This document shows positions 15,755-23,993 of a DNA stretch of 33,419 bases, piece after piece; position 1 is the first letter of the stretch; each line of letters starts with the position of its first letter. This DNA comes from Sphingomonas palmae (GTDB taxonomy: Bacteria; Pseudomonadota; Alphaproteobacteria; Sphingomonadales; Sphingomonadaceae), in assembly GCF_900109565.1 (NCBI RefSeq), contig NZ_FNZZ01000007.1, positions 82,209 to 115,627 on the forward strand, read 5' to 3'. Under the pieces are notes generated by a model, which did no database searches, was not told where the DNA came from, and saw only the letters and a program-made list of their open reading frames with translations. A program made the position numbers and the translations under genes.

Positions 15755-16786
15755 ATGGCGCGTACCCCCCGCCCTTCCAGTGACCGCCCGACCTCGTTCG
15801 ACATCGCCGAGCTCGCCGGCGTGTCGCAGCCGACCGTGTCGCGCGCGCTGCGTGGCGACAAGACGGTCAGCGAGCGCACGCGCATGCGGATCGAGGCGAT
15901 CGCGCAGCAGCTCAACTACCGTGTCGACCGCGCCGCCTCGTCGCTGCGCCGCGGCGAGGTGAAGACGCTGGCGCTCCTGTTCTTCGAGGACCCGCTGCCC
16001 GACGGGTCGAACATCAACCCGTTCTTCCTCGCGATGCTCGGCTCGATCCTGAAGACGTGCAGCCAGCGCGGCTACGACCTGCTCACCTCGTTCCAGCGCT
16101 GGTCGGCCGACTGGCACATCGATTACGAGGATGCGCGCCGCGCCGACGGCGTCATCCTGCTCGGCTACGGCGACTGGGAAGATTACCGCGCCCGCGTCGA
16201 ACAGTTGGTCGCGCAGCGCACGCGCTTCGTGCGCTGGGGCGCGCCGAGCGAGGTCGGTACGACGATCGGGTGCGACAACATCGCGGGCGGGCGCATGGCA
16301 GGCGAGCACCTGATCGCGCACGGCTGCCGTCGCATCGCCTTTATCGGTGCGGCGAGCCACCATTATCCCGAGTTCCGCGACCGCTACGCCGGACTCGCCG
16401 AGGCACTGCGCGCCACCGGGCTGCCGGTCGATCCCGCGCTTCACGTCGACGCGCTGTCGGTCGAGCAGAAGGGCTATGAGGCGGTGCAGCGGCTGATCGC
16501 GCGCGGGGTCGTGTTCGATGCCGTCTTCTGCGCCTCCGATCTGATCGCGCTAGGCGCCTTGCGCGCGCTTGCTGAGGCCGGGCGATCGGTGCCCGCCGAC
16601 GTCGCGCTGATCGGCTTCGACGACATTCCCGCCGCCAGCCATACGAACCCGCCGCTGACCACCGTAGCGCAGGATTACGGTCGCGGCGGCGCCGCGCTGG
16701 TCGACACGCTGATCCGACAGATCGCGGGCGAGCCGACCGAGGACCTGCTGCTGCCCTCGCGCCTGGTGGTTCGCGCCTCCGCCTAG
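15755..16786 (+). CDS. LacI/GalR-family transcriptional regulator
   Basis: A 343-residue regulator. The N-terminal helix-turn-helix reads SFDIAELAGVSQPTVSRALRG, followed by the hinge helix YRVDRAASSLRRG. The rest is a periplasmic-binding-protein-like sugar domain, with landmarks GCDNIAGGRMAGEHLIAHGC, IAFIGAA and the C-terminal VALIGFDDIPAASHTNPPLTT. The ATG at 15755 is chosen because the DNA-binding domain begins about 14 residues later; a TTG at 15731 is possible but has no ribosome binding site. The gene diverges from the amylase operon and converges on the second halogenase gene, whose stop shares the palindrome CTAG with its own. It probably controls the maltodextrin genes in answer to a sugar such as maltose. 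Confidence 0.93.
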   Translation: MARTPRPSSDRPTSFDIAELAGVSQPTVSRALRGDKTVSERTRMRIEAIAQQLNYRVDRAASSLRRGEVKTLALLFFEDPLPDGSNINPFFLAMLGSILKTCSQRGYDLLTSFQRWSADWHIDYEDARRADGVILLGYGDWEDYRARVEQLVAQRTRFVRWGAPSEVGTTIGCDNIAGGRMAGEHLIAHGCRRIAFIGAASHHYPEFRDRYAGLAEALRATGLPVDPALHVDALSVEQKGYEAVQRLIARGVVFDAVFCASDLIALGALRALAEAGRSVPADVALIGFDDIPAASHTNPPLTTVAQDYGRGGAALVDTLIRQIAGEPTEDLLLPSRLVVRASA

Positions 16787-18291
16787 ACGCTGGCGCGCGC
16801 TGCGCAATGCTGCGCAACAAAAGCGTCGTGCCGCGGCATCTGCGCCGCCTCGCGCGCGATCAGCTGCCGCATCAACTCCAGGTATTCGTCATTGTCGGCG
16901 CGCGTTTCCGCGTCGGCGATCGGGTGATAGCCGTGCGGGATCACGCCCTGCCCGATCAGCACCTGGATCCACGCGACCTCGGTGAACAGCTCCTCGTGCT
17001 CGCGCGTCACGTGCGCCTGTTCCTGCCACAAGGCGATCTTGTGGCGGAGCGTGTCGGGCAGATCGGCGGCGCGGCGTTCCTGCCAGAACGGCTCGTCGCG
17101 CGCGTTCGCCCAGTAATGCAGGATCAGGAAGTCGCGAATACGCTCGTATTCGAAATCAGCCTGCCGGTTGTACTCGTCGCGCTGTACCTGGCCTGTGGCA
17201 CGCCCCGGCAGCATCTTGAGCAGCCGCGCGATCGCGGTCTGGACGAGGTGCAGGCTGGTCGACTCGAGCGGCTCCATGAACCCCGACGCAAGGCCGACCG
17301 CGACGACATTGCCGCGCCACATCTCGCGCCGCTTGCCGGTCGTGAAGCGGATCGGCCGTGGATCGCCCTCCGCCGCACCATCGAGATTGGCGAGCAACTG
17401 CGCCGCCGCCGCATCGTCGGAGAGATGCGCAGAGGAATAGACGATGCCATTGCCGGTGCGATGCTGCAGCGGGATGCGCCACTGCCACCCCGCGCCGTGC
17501 GCGGTCGCGCGCGTGTAGGGCGTAAAGTCGGTCGCTCGCGCTGACGGCACCGCCAGCGCGCGGTCGCACGGCAGCCAGCGTGTCCAGTCATCGTAGCTCG
17601 CACCCATCGCCTCGCCGATCAACAGTGCGCGGAACCCGGTGCAGTCGACGAACAGCGTGCCCTCGACGCGTGCGCCGCCGTCCAGCACCAGCCCGGCTAC
17701 GTCGCCCGTCTCACCGCTTCGCTCGACCGAGACGATCCGTCCCTCGACGCGCTCGACCCCGCGCGCTTCCGCGAAGCGGCGCAACAGCCGCGCGTAGAGC
17801 GCCGCGTCAAAGTGGAACGCGTAGGGCATCGCCGGCAGCATCGCGGCGGTGCGCGCAGGCCCGCGCTGCATCCGGTTCGCACGCGCCGCCACTTCGTTGA
17901 GCGAATAGTCACCCAAGGCTGCGATCTCCCCGTCACGCTCGGCGCGCGCGCGCAACCAGCGGTGGTGAAAGCCCAGCAGCCCTGACTCGCGCCCGACATC
18001 GCCGAACGCGTGCATGTATCGCTCACCCGGACGGGTCCAGCCGGCGAACTCGATGCCCAGCTTGAACGTGCCGCCAGTTGCCCGCAGGAACGCGTCCTCG
18101 TCCAGTCCCAGCGCCTGGTTGAACAGCTGGATTTGCGGGATCGTCGCCTCGCCGACGCCGATCGTGCCGATCGCCTCCGATTCGACCAGCCGTATGCGAT
18201 AGGCGTTGGGCGGCAGGAAGTGCGCGAACGCGGCGGCGACCATCCAGCCCGCGCTGCCGCCGCCGGCGATGACGATATTGGTCGGGGTCAT
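16783..18291 (-). CDS. Flavin-dependent tryptophan halogenase-like protein (copy 2)
   Basis: A 502-residue tryptophan halogenase family protein. FAD-binding motif IVIAGGGSAGWMVAAA is at the N-terminus, Lys77 in GTFKLGIEF matches PrnA Lys79, W-x-W-x-I-P is at 269-274 (AGWQWRIPL), and Glu340 in FMEPLESTSLHL matches PrnA Glu346. It resembles the copy at 8593-10095 in layout but differs clearly in sequence, so it is not a recent duplicate. It follows the TonB receptor gene on the same strand, 119 nt after its stop, but a strong terminator lies between them. Its stop codon overlaps that of the convergent LacI regulator in CTAG (16783-16786). The substrate is unknown. Confidence 0.9.
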   Translation of the reverse strand: MTPTNIVIAGGGSAGWMVAAAFAHFLPPNAYRIRLVESEAIGTIGVGEATIPQIQLFNQALGLDEDAFLRATGGTFKLGIEFAGWTRPGERYMHAFGDVGRESGLLGFHHRWLRARAERDGEIAALGDYSLNEVAARANRMQRGPARTAAMLPAMPYAFHFDAALYARLLRRFAEARGVERVEGRIVSVERSGETGDVAGLVLDGGARVEGTLFVDCTGFRALLIGEAMGASYDDWTRWLPCDRALAVPSARATDFTPYTRATAHGAGWQWRIPLQHRTGNGIVYSSAHLSDDAAAAQLLANLDGAAEGDPRPIRFTTGKRREMWRGNVVAVGLASGFMEPLESTSLHLVQTAIARLLKMLPGRATGQVQRDEYNRQADFEYERIRDFLILHYWANARDEPFWQERRAADLPDTLRHKIALWQEQAHVTREHEELFTEVAWIQVLIGQGVIPHGYHPIADAETRADNDEYLELMRQLIAREAAQMPRHDAFVAQHCAARASV

Positions 18292-18324
18292 GCCATTCTC
18301 CTAGCTGCGCGCTTGGCCGGCTTC

Positions 18325-18365
18325 AAAGAAAAGGCCGCCGACATCGGGGGGCGATGCCGACGGCC
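18325..18365 (-). terminator. Intrinsic terminator after the TonB receptor gene
   Basis: On the minus strand a 14-bp stem (two G-U pairs) forms between 18365-18352 and 18346-18333 around a 5-nt loop, followed at once by TTTTCTTT. It lies 46 nt after the receptor stop codon and 34 nt before the ATG of the second halogenase gene. It should uncouple the two genes, or allow only partial readthrough. Confidence 0.85.
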
Positions 18366-18410
18366 AATGTCCGGATCAGTACGATCGAACGCGGATCAGA
18401 GCCGGATGGC

Positions 18411-21365
18411 TCAGAACTTATACGTCACCCCGACGTAGTAATCGCGGCCGTAGCGCTGGTAATCGATCACCTGACGCTCGTCGCCGTTCTGATAGGTGAC
18501 GAACGGGCGATCGGTCAGGTTCTTGCCCTGCACCATCACCGACAGGCCGCTCAGCGGACCGTCCTTGAACTCGTACCCGATCTGCGCGTCGAGGATCGCT
18601 TCCTCCTTCGCGGTGCGGAACGTCGGGCTCGCCGACAGGCCCGCGACCTCCGCTAGGAACGACGAGCGGTAGCGATAGTTGGCGCGCGCCTGGAAACCCC
18701 ATTTCTCGAAATAGATCGTGCCGCTTCCGGTCCAGTCGGACAGGCCCGGCAGCGTGATCGGGCTCGGGTTGTTGGCGTAACGGATCGTCGAGTCGGTGTA
18801 GTTGCCAGTTACGAACGCGCCGAACCCGTCGAGCGCCGGCGTGATCATGCGGAACGGCAGCGACAGCGTCGCCTCGACGCCCAGCACCTCGCCGCGGCCC
18901 GAATTGTCCGGGCGGCTGACGGTGCCGATCTGCTGCCCCGCCGCGATCGCCTGCGCCTGCTGCGCCGGCGTCAGCGCGCCGAGCAGGTCGGAGAAGTCGA
19001 ACGCGATCGTCGTCGCCGGGTTCACGAAATCGTCCAGCTTTTTGAAATAGCCCGACAGCGCGACGTAGCCGCCGCCGCTGCCGAAATACTTCTCCAGCGA
19101 CACGTCGATGTTGGTCGACTGATACGGACGCAGCGACGTGTTGCCGCCGTTCGAACTGAACACCGGATTGAGGGCGATCGGCAGCACGCCAACGTTCGCC
19201 GGATTAACCGTCACGTCCTGCGTCACGCGCTCCTGGTCCAGACGCGGGCGCACCATCGTGCGCGACGCGCCGAGCTTCACGTAGCCGCCCTCGATCAGCT
19301 CGACCGAGAAGGTGGCGGACGGCAGCACGCGCCAGAATTTCGCACCCTCGTTCGCCGGCGCGATCGTGACGACGCCGTTCGTCAGCCCCGCAATCTGCCC
19401 GTCCGAGCTCTGGTCGGTATAGACCGCCTGCACGCCCAATGCGCCCTTCAGCGCCTTGCCGCTCACCTCGCCGTCGATGTTGAGCTTGGCGTACCCGGTG
19501 TACACGTTCTCGGTCACCGTGTTGTCGCGCACCAGCGACCCCGGGCGCCCGTCGAACGCGGCGTTGAGCGAATTGTTGTACAGGTACAACGGGTTAAGCG
19601 TCAGCATCGCCGGGATGCCGAGGTAGCTGAGCGGGATGTTGTTCCCCAGCTGCGCCTCCGCCGGCACGTCGGCGCTGCGCGGCGTGCCGCTCGCCACGGT
19701 GCAGCCCGTGCCCGTGCCCTTGGGGCACAGGAAGAACGACGAATATTCGCTGGTCTTCTCACGGCGGCTGTAGTTGGCGCCGATTTCCCAACCCTTGATG
19801 ACGCTATCCTCGAACTCGCCGTTCAGGCTGGCGCGCAGCGACTTCAGGTCATCCTTGAACTTCGGACGGTTGAGGAAGCCCGACTGGACCACCTGCTGCG
19901 TGCCGTTATTGCCCCATCCTTGCGGGTCGGTCAGCTTGAAGATGCTGGTGTCGGTGTAGTCGAGCGTCGGCGAGAAGGAGTAAGTGCCGTCGCCGTTCTG
20001 GCTGACGCCGACCGTGTCGGGGCGACCGCTCTTCTGGAACCCAGTGCCGGTATTCGTTTCCAGCAGGAAGTCGGTCCGCGTCGCGCGGCTCCAGCTCGCG
20101 TCGACGTTGAAGTGCGTCGTCTCACCAATCTTGAAATCGTTGTTCCAGCCGAGCGACAGATTGTCCGCTTTGCGCTGGTTATAGTCGTTGCGCTGCACCG
20201 CGAACACGTTGGAGAAGGTACCAGCGGTCAGGAACCCGTTCGCAACCGTGACGCCCGACAGCTGCGTCCCGTTGTCGGTCGGGTTGGTCGGATCGTCGCG
20301 CTGCCCGTCGAGCGGGAACTCGATGCCGCGCAGATACTGCGTTTCTTCGAAGTGCGAGTAGAGCGCGTCGAAGGTCGAGTGAAAATTGTCGCTCGGCTGC
20401 CATTCCAGTGTCGCAACCGCGCCGTAGCGCTTCAGCTCGTTCGACTGGACGTAGGGCTTGGCGCCGCTCAACCGGTACGGGTCCGTCGCGGTCCCGGTGC
20501 CGTTATAGCCCCACGCATTGTAGCGCTCGTTCTGCGACGGCGTCTGCGTTGCCGATACGCCCAGCGCGACGCCGAACGTGTCGTCGGCGAATTTGTCGAC
20601 GTAGGTCGCCGACGCGCGATAACCGTAGCGCGACATTTCGGGGTTGAGATTGTCGATGCCGTTCATCTGCCCGCGCGCATTGATTGCGAACACGCGCTGT
20701 GACTGGTCGAGCGGGCGCAGCATGCGCAGGTCGACCGTGCCCGAGATGCCGGCGGCGATCAGCGACGCGTCGGCCGACTTATACACGTTGACGTTGCGGA
20801 AGAATTCGGAGGGATATTGGTCGTACTCGACGCCGCGATTGTCGCCGACCGTCACCTGCTCGCGGCCGTTCAACAGCGTGGTCGAAAAATCGGGACCCAG
20901 GCCGCGGATCGACAGCCGCTGGTCGCGCCCTTCCAGGCGCTGCGCGGTGACGCCGGGAATACGTGCGAGCGAATCGGCGATCGACACGTCGGGCAGCTTG
21001 CCCACGTCCTCCGCCGACACCGAGTCGACGATCAGCGTCGAGCGGCGCTTGATGTCCGCCGATTTGGCGAGGCCGGCGCGGATGCCGGTGACGACGATGT
21101 CGGTGCCCTCGCCCACGTCGCTCGCGTCGCTGGTCGGCGTCGCCTCGGCGGTCGGATCGGGGTTGGCGTTCGCGTCGGGCGTGGGATCGGCGGGCGGCGC
21201 CGGCTGCGTTTCGGTGATCGCACCCGTCGGGTTGGCGGTCGCGGTGCCCGCCTGCTGCGCCCAGGCATTGCCGCCGGCGAGTAGCATAACGCCCGCGATG
21301 GTCAGCGCGCTGGCGCGCAGGCCCAGCTGGGCACGAACGGACGATGATTGAAGCGAAACGGTCAA
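18411..21365 (-). CDS. TonB-dependent receptor, Caulobacter/Sphingomonas carbohydrate type
   Basis: A 984-residue outer-membrane receptor of the TIGR01782 type. The signal peptide ends NAWAQ near residue 37, followed by a Pro/Asp-rich linker, the TonB-box-like TDIVVTGIRAGLAKSADIKR region split over the plug start, and the plug domain with VSAEDVGKLPDVSIADSL, IPGVTAQRLEGRD, LSIRGLGPDFSTTLLNGRE. The barrel fills the rest and ends with the aromatic motif YYVGVTYKF. The start is a TTG at 21365 with a strong GGGGGAGG 5 nt upstream; no ATG lies in the signal peptide before its hydrophobic core. It carries the candidate LacI operator 106 nt upstream. It probably takes up maltodextrins across the outer membrane with energy from TonB/ExbBD, judging by the adjoining amylases and alpha-glucosidases. 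Confidence 0.94.
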   Translation of the reverse strand: MTVSLQSSSVRAQLGLRASALTIAGVMLLAGGNAWAQQAGTATANPTGAITETQPAPPADPTPDANANPDPTAEATPTSDASDVGEGTDIVVTGIRAGLAKSADIKRRSTLIVDSVSAEDVGKLPDVSIADSLARIPGVTAQRLEGRDQRLSIRGLGPDFSTTLLNGREQVTVGDNRGVEYDQYPSEFFRNVNVYKSADASLIAAGISGTVDLRMLRPLDQSQRVFAINARGQMNGIDNLNPEMSRYGYRASATYVDKFADDTFGVALGVSATQTPSQNERYNAWGYNGTGTATDPYRLSGAKPYVQSNELKRYGAVATLEWQPSDNFHSTFDALYSHFEETQYLRGIEFPLDGQRDDPTNPTDNGTQLSGVTVANGFLTAGTFSNVFAVQRNDYNQRKADNLSLGWNNDFKIGETTHFNVDASWSRATRTDFLLETNTGTGFQKSGRPDTVGVSQNGDGTYSFSPTLDYTDTSIFKLTDPQGWGNNGTQQVVQSGFLNRPKFKDDLKSLRASLNGEFEDSVIKGWEIGANYSRREKTSEYSSFFLCPKGTGTGCTVASGTPRSADVPAEAQLGNNIPLSYLGIPAMLTLNPLYLYNNSLNAAFDGRPGSLVRDNTVTENVYTGYAKLNIDGEVSGKALKGALGVQAVYTDQSSDGQIAGLTNGVVTIAPANEGAKFWRVLPSATFSVELIEGGYVKLGASRTMVRPRLDQERVTQDVTVNPANVGVLPIALNPVFSSNGGNTSLRPYQSTNIDVSLEKYFGSGGGYVALSGYFKKLDDFVNPATTIAFDFSDLLGALTPAQQAQAIAAGQQIGTVSRPDNSGRGEVLGVEATLSLPFRMITPALDGFGAFVTGNYTDSTIRYANNPSPITLPGLSDWTGSGTIYFEKWGFQARANYRYRSSFLAEVAGLSASPTFRTAKEEAILDAQIGYEFKDGPLSGLSVMVQGKNLTDRPFVTYQNGDERQVIDYQRYGRDYYVGVTYKF

Positions 21366-21370
21366 GAGAA

Positions 21371-21378
21371 CCTCCCCC
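21371..21378 (-). promoter_or_regulatory. Ribosome binding site deciding a TTG start
   Basis: GGGGGAGG on the minus strand, 5 nt before TTG at 21365. It is the only good Shine-Dalgarno match near the N-terminus of the TonB receptor and supports TTG initiation. Confidence 0.75.
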
Positions 21379-21470
21379 AGGCCACACCTCTGCGCGGCCT
21401 TGCGCGAGGTGCTTATGCGGCGTGATGACCGCGGATTAGGCCCGCCCAGGGCTTAGTCACAACAAAGCCA

Positions 21471-21482
21471 CATACGTATTCA
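21471..21482. promoter_or_regulatory. Candidate operator CATACGTATTCA upstream of the TonB receptor gene
   Basis: Same 12-mer as at 15682-15693, including the palindrome ATACGTAT, in the 186-nt gap between DUF6445 and the receptor gene. It sits 106 nt before the receptor start. I found no third copy in the window. Confidence 0.6.
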
Positions 21483-21551
21483 GGGGTATGCGAGCGCGCT
21501 CTGCCCGCCTGCTGTGGCAGCGATGTCACAGCGCACCGCTACCTTAGCGCC

Positions 21552-22259
21552 TCACAGCGCCACCGCATCCAGGAACGTGTTGACCGTCAGCCGCCCGGTG
21601 AACGGATCGGCGCTCAGCGGCATGCCGGCGGGAATGTCCGCGCAGTGCAGCGTGTTCGACCGGTACAGGATCGCGCGATTGAAACGACCGGCGTGGCGCG
21701 CGATGCGTTCGAACACCGGAGAGTCCGCGCCAATGTATCCCGCATTCGGCATGCCGTGCGCCGCGAGATCATCGGCCAGCGCGGCGCGGTACGCCGGCAG
21801 TCGCGCGGCGTCGACAGACTCATACCCGGTCGAGCGCTGGCGAAAGAAGGCGGTGCCGCCGATATCCTCGTCCGACCGCTCGCCGTCGTCGGCCAGATAG
21901 TGCAGCAGCGCGAGCCGCGTCGGCGAAACCTCGTCGAAATGCGGCAATCGCTGGATCGGCGCCAGCGCGTCCGGCGGCGTGGTGACCAGCGAGTAGAAAC
22001 TGTCGACGACGCTCAAGTCGCCCAGCCCGAACACATCGCGAACAACAGGCGCCAGCGCGGCGACGATCGGGCGCAGCATCGCTTCAGGCACGACGGCGCG
22101 GATGCCCGGATAATGTTCGCCAATTTGTGAAAACGACAGGAACGACGCATCCTCACGCAACCCATGTGGGTCGGATACGAACGAGTCCATCACAACGACG
22201 GGCTGGTTCTCCGACCCATGAGTCAAGACTTCAAGCTGCCAGCAAGCCTCGCCACTCAT
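21552..22259 (-). CDS. DUF6445-family protein
   Basis: A 235-residue protein that I assign to DUF6445, a family common beside tryptophan halogenases and TonB receptors in sphingomonads and caulobacters. Visible landmarks are LPHFDEVSPTRLALLHYL, GGTAFFRQRSTGYE and NRAILYRSNTLHCADIP. The HxD in HFDE and the later His in NTLHC have the arrangement of the iron ligands of 2-oxoglutarate/Fe(II) oxygenases, which is a hypothesis only. No signal peptide is visible. It precedes the TonB receptor on the same strand with a 186-nt gap that holds the candidate operator, so it is likely a separate transcript. The ATG at 22259 begins MSGEACWQLEV. Confidence 0.75.
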   Translation of the reverse strand: MSGEACWQLEVLTHGSENQPVVVMDSFVSDPHGLREDASFLSFSQIGEHYPGIRAVVPEAMLRPIVAALAPVVRDVFGLGDLSVVDSFYSLVTTPPDALAPIQRLPHFDEVSPTRLALLHYLADDGERSDEDIGGTAFFRQRSTGYESVDAARLPAYRAALADDLAAHGMPNAGYIGADSPVFERIARHAGRFNRAILYRSNTLHCADIPAGMPLSADPFTGRLTVNTFLDAVAL

Positions 22260-22357
22260 TCTCAGTCCCGCGATTTATCAGAGCAGCGGCTATAAATTAA
22301 TATTTGGTAGCGGGTACATAATAATGCTTCGCACCACATGTCCATGACCAGTCTGAT

Positions 22358-23150
22358 CTATCTTCTACCTTGATTGGAATATCTCGCCCCAAGCTCCATG
22401 AATTCGCAGCATTTATCGAGCAAGTCGCCTCGCCGATAAGTCGCTTCAGCCCCGTCTGTGATCGTACGCGCCAGCGCTATTCCGCACACTCGACGAGGAA
22501 AGTTCCTCCTTCCCCTAGCCCAGTCTCGAAACGCTGACCGAGCGCCGTGAATTGTGAACATCTACCTGCATACGTCGCATCAGCATGGCCATTGCCGAGA
22601 GCGGCCTGCCGGTCGCGGCACTCGCAAACATTGCGTCGGTTGGAGACGCTCGCTCGGCGTCTGGCGCGGCATCAAGCCGTTGTAGCAGGTCTACAGCAGT
22701 CTGAGACAATGGGATCCTGTGCTCACGTCCCGCCTTCATGCGGGTGGCAGGCACAGTCCTCACGGCACTGCTCAGGTCCATCTCAGCCCAACTAACACCA
22801 AGCACCTCCCCTGAACGGCAGCTGTCAGGATTGTAAATTCCAGCGCTCGCGCCGGTGTCGCATCACGTTCGCGTAGGTCAGTCATGAACTTGGACACGGC
22901 CGCATACGGCAACGCTGCGTGGTGGCCACGACTAAGCTGCTGCCGTTTGGATAGCGATTGATCCAGGTGGCCGCGCCAGCGAGCCGGATGATCGCCCGTC
23001 CGCACCCCTTGGCCTTTGCTGCATCCAAGACGTTCTCGATGCGACCACGCAGGCGCTCGGCCGTTTCCGGCGTTCGCTGCCAGAGCGGCTGCAGCACTTG
23101 CAGAACGTTCCACACCAGCTGCGCGGCAATGAGATCTACAAAGTAAGATC
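22358..23150 (-). pseudogene. Broken P4-type tyrosine integrase
   Basis: Minus-strand fragments in several frames line up with P4-like integrases: VWNVLQVLQPLWQRTPETAE and RIENVLDAAKAKG (about 23000-23120), HPARWRGHLDQ and HHAALPYAAVSKFMTDLR, RALEFTILTAA (about 22820-22990), then EVLGVSWAEMDL and RMKAGREHRIPLSQ (22515-22805), and HGARSAFRDWARGRRNFPR, TYRRGDLLDK (22358-22561). At least three frame changes separate them. The catalytic box normally reading ALAH is ALAR here. The N-terminal domain is missing at about 23150, where a CapA fragment begins on the other strand. It is non-functional and marks an old island insertion. Confidence 0.85.
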
Positions 23151-23466
23151 AATCTTCTATTCACTCGGCGACTTTGTCATGATGAACAACTCGCTCGATG
23201 ACGTGCCAGCGGATATGTATGACCAACTTAAGGTCGAACCCGGCAGCGTGGCTACGCCCGAGCTGCTTCGGGCGCGCAACGAGAAGGAGTTTTTACATCC
23301 CAACTTGTACGAGACAGTAATCGCCACCAGCTCCTTTCGCGATAATCACCTGATTAGAATTGAGCTCCACCCGGCTGACCTTGGTGTCAATGATAAGAGC
23401 GCGTCGCGTGGCGTTCCGCATATCGCCGCTCCATCCACTGCGAAGCGGATTCTAAAGCAAATCTAG
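23131..23466 (+). pseudogene. 5'-truncated CapA-family gene
   Basis: Roughly the last 110 residues of a CapA-type (poly-gamma-glutamate synthesis/metallophosphatase-like) protein. The start of homology is EIYKVRSIFYSLGDFVMMNN, the family's usual IEIYKGRPIFYSLGNF region, followed by DDVPADMYDQL, LYETVIATSSF and HPADLGVN, ending in a TAG at 23466. Full-length proteins are several times longer, so most of the gene, including the metal site, is gone. It meets the integrase remnant head to head near 23131-23150. An ATG at 23098 lies in integrase-derived sequence and is not a real start. Confidence 0.75.
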
Positions 23467-23993
23467 GCATTATCCGCGCGTATGATACCACACTCACTAT
23501 CAGGAACAACATAGGCTGCATCAACGTAGCTGCCCAAAGAAGTTTTAAGCAGCAACATGTCGAATCGGCAAACAGAGCAGATAGATTCTAACTTCTTATT
23601 TCGAACCAATCGCATTTTGCGCGTGAACTAGAGCAGCCACAGGATAGATGTAGCGGCTGATACACCGTGTGCTGACCTTTCCGGCCTTTTTTGTAACGAG
23701 TTGCGCGTCATCAGCATCCACGTCTAGTTTCCAGCAACCGGATCATACGCCGCAGACCTAAGCCTCCGCTTTGATGCAGTTTGCAGGCTTGAGCCAGTGA
23801 GGCCCACAAACGATCACTTAGCCGTCTTTCCAGTTCCCCGCTTTCAGACGTTCGTTCACCAGCCAAGCGCCGCTTCTCAGCGATTGTTGTTTCGCCAATT
23901 CTTGCATCAGCCATCGATCGAGTTTGTCGGGGCCGACACAGAGCCGGATCATAGATGCGATTTTTTGAACACCTTAATATGAGAGAAGCCGCC
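23467..23993. other. AT-richer stretch, mostly without recognisable genes
   Basis: Between the CapA fragment and the hydrolase gene. Base composition is visibly less GC-rich than the flanks, as expected of acquired or decaying DNA. The only candidate is a 67-codon minus-strand frame at 23711-23914. Confidence 0.5.
23711..23914 (-). CDS. Small hypothetical protein, uncertain
   Basis: A 67-codon frame with charged, helix-prone composition (EKRRLAGERTSESGELERRL then DRLWASLAQACKLHQSGG). No domain is recognised, no strong ribosome binding site was seen, and it lies in a degraded region. It may be a remnant. Confidence 0.25.
   Translation of the reverse strand: MADARIGETTIAEKRRLAGERTSESGELERRLSDRLWASLAQACKLHQSGGLGLRRMIRLLETRRGC

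Noticed and set aside
14092..15783. 563-codon plus-strand frame
   Set aside because: Antisense to the amylase, whose signal peptide and GH13 triad are complete.
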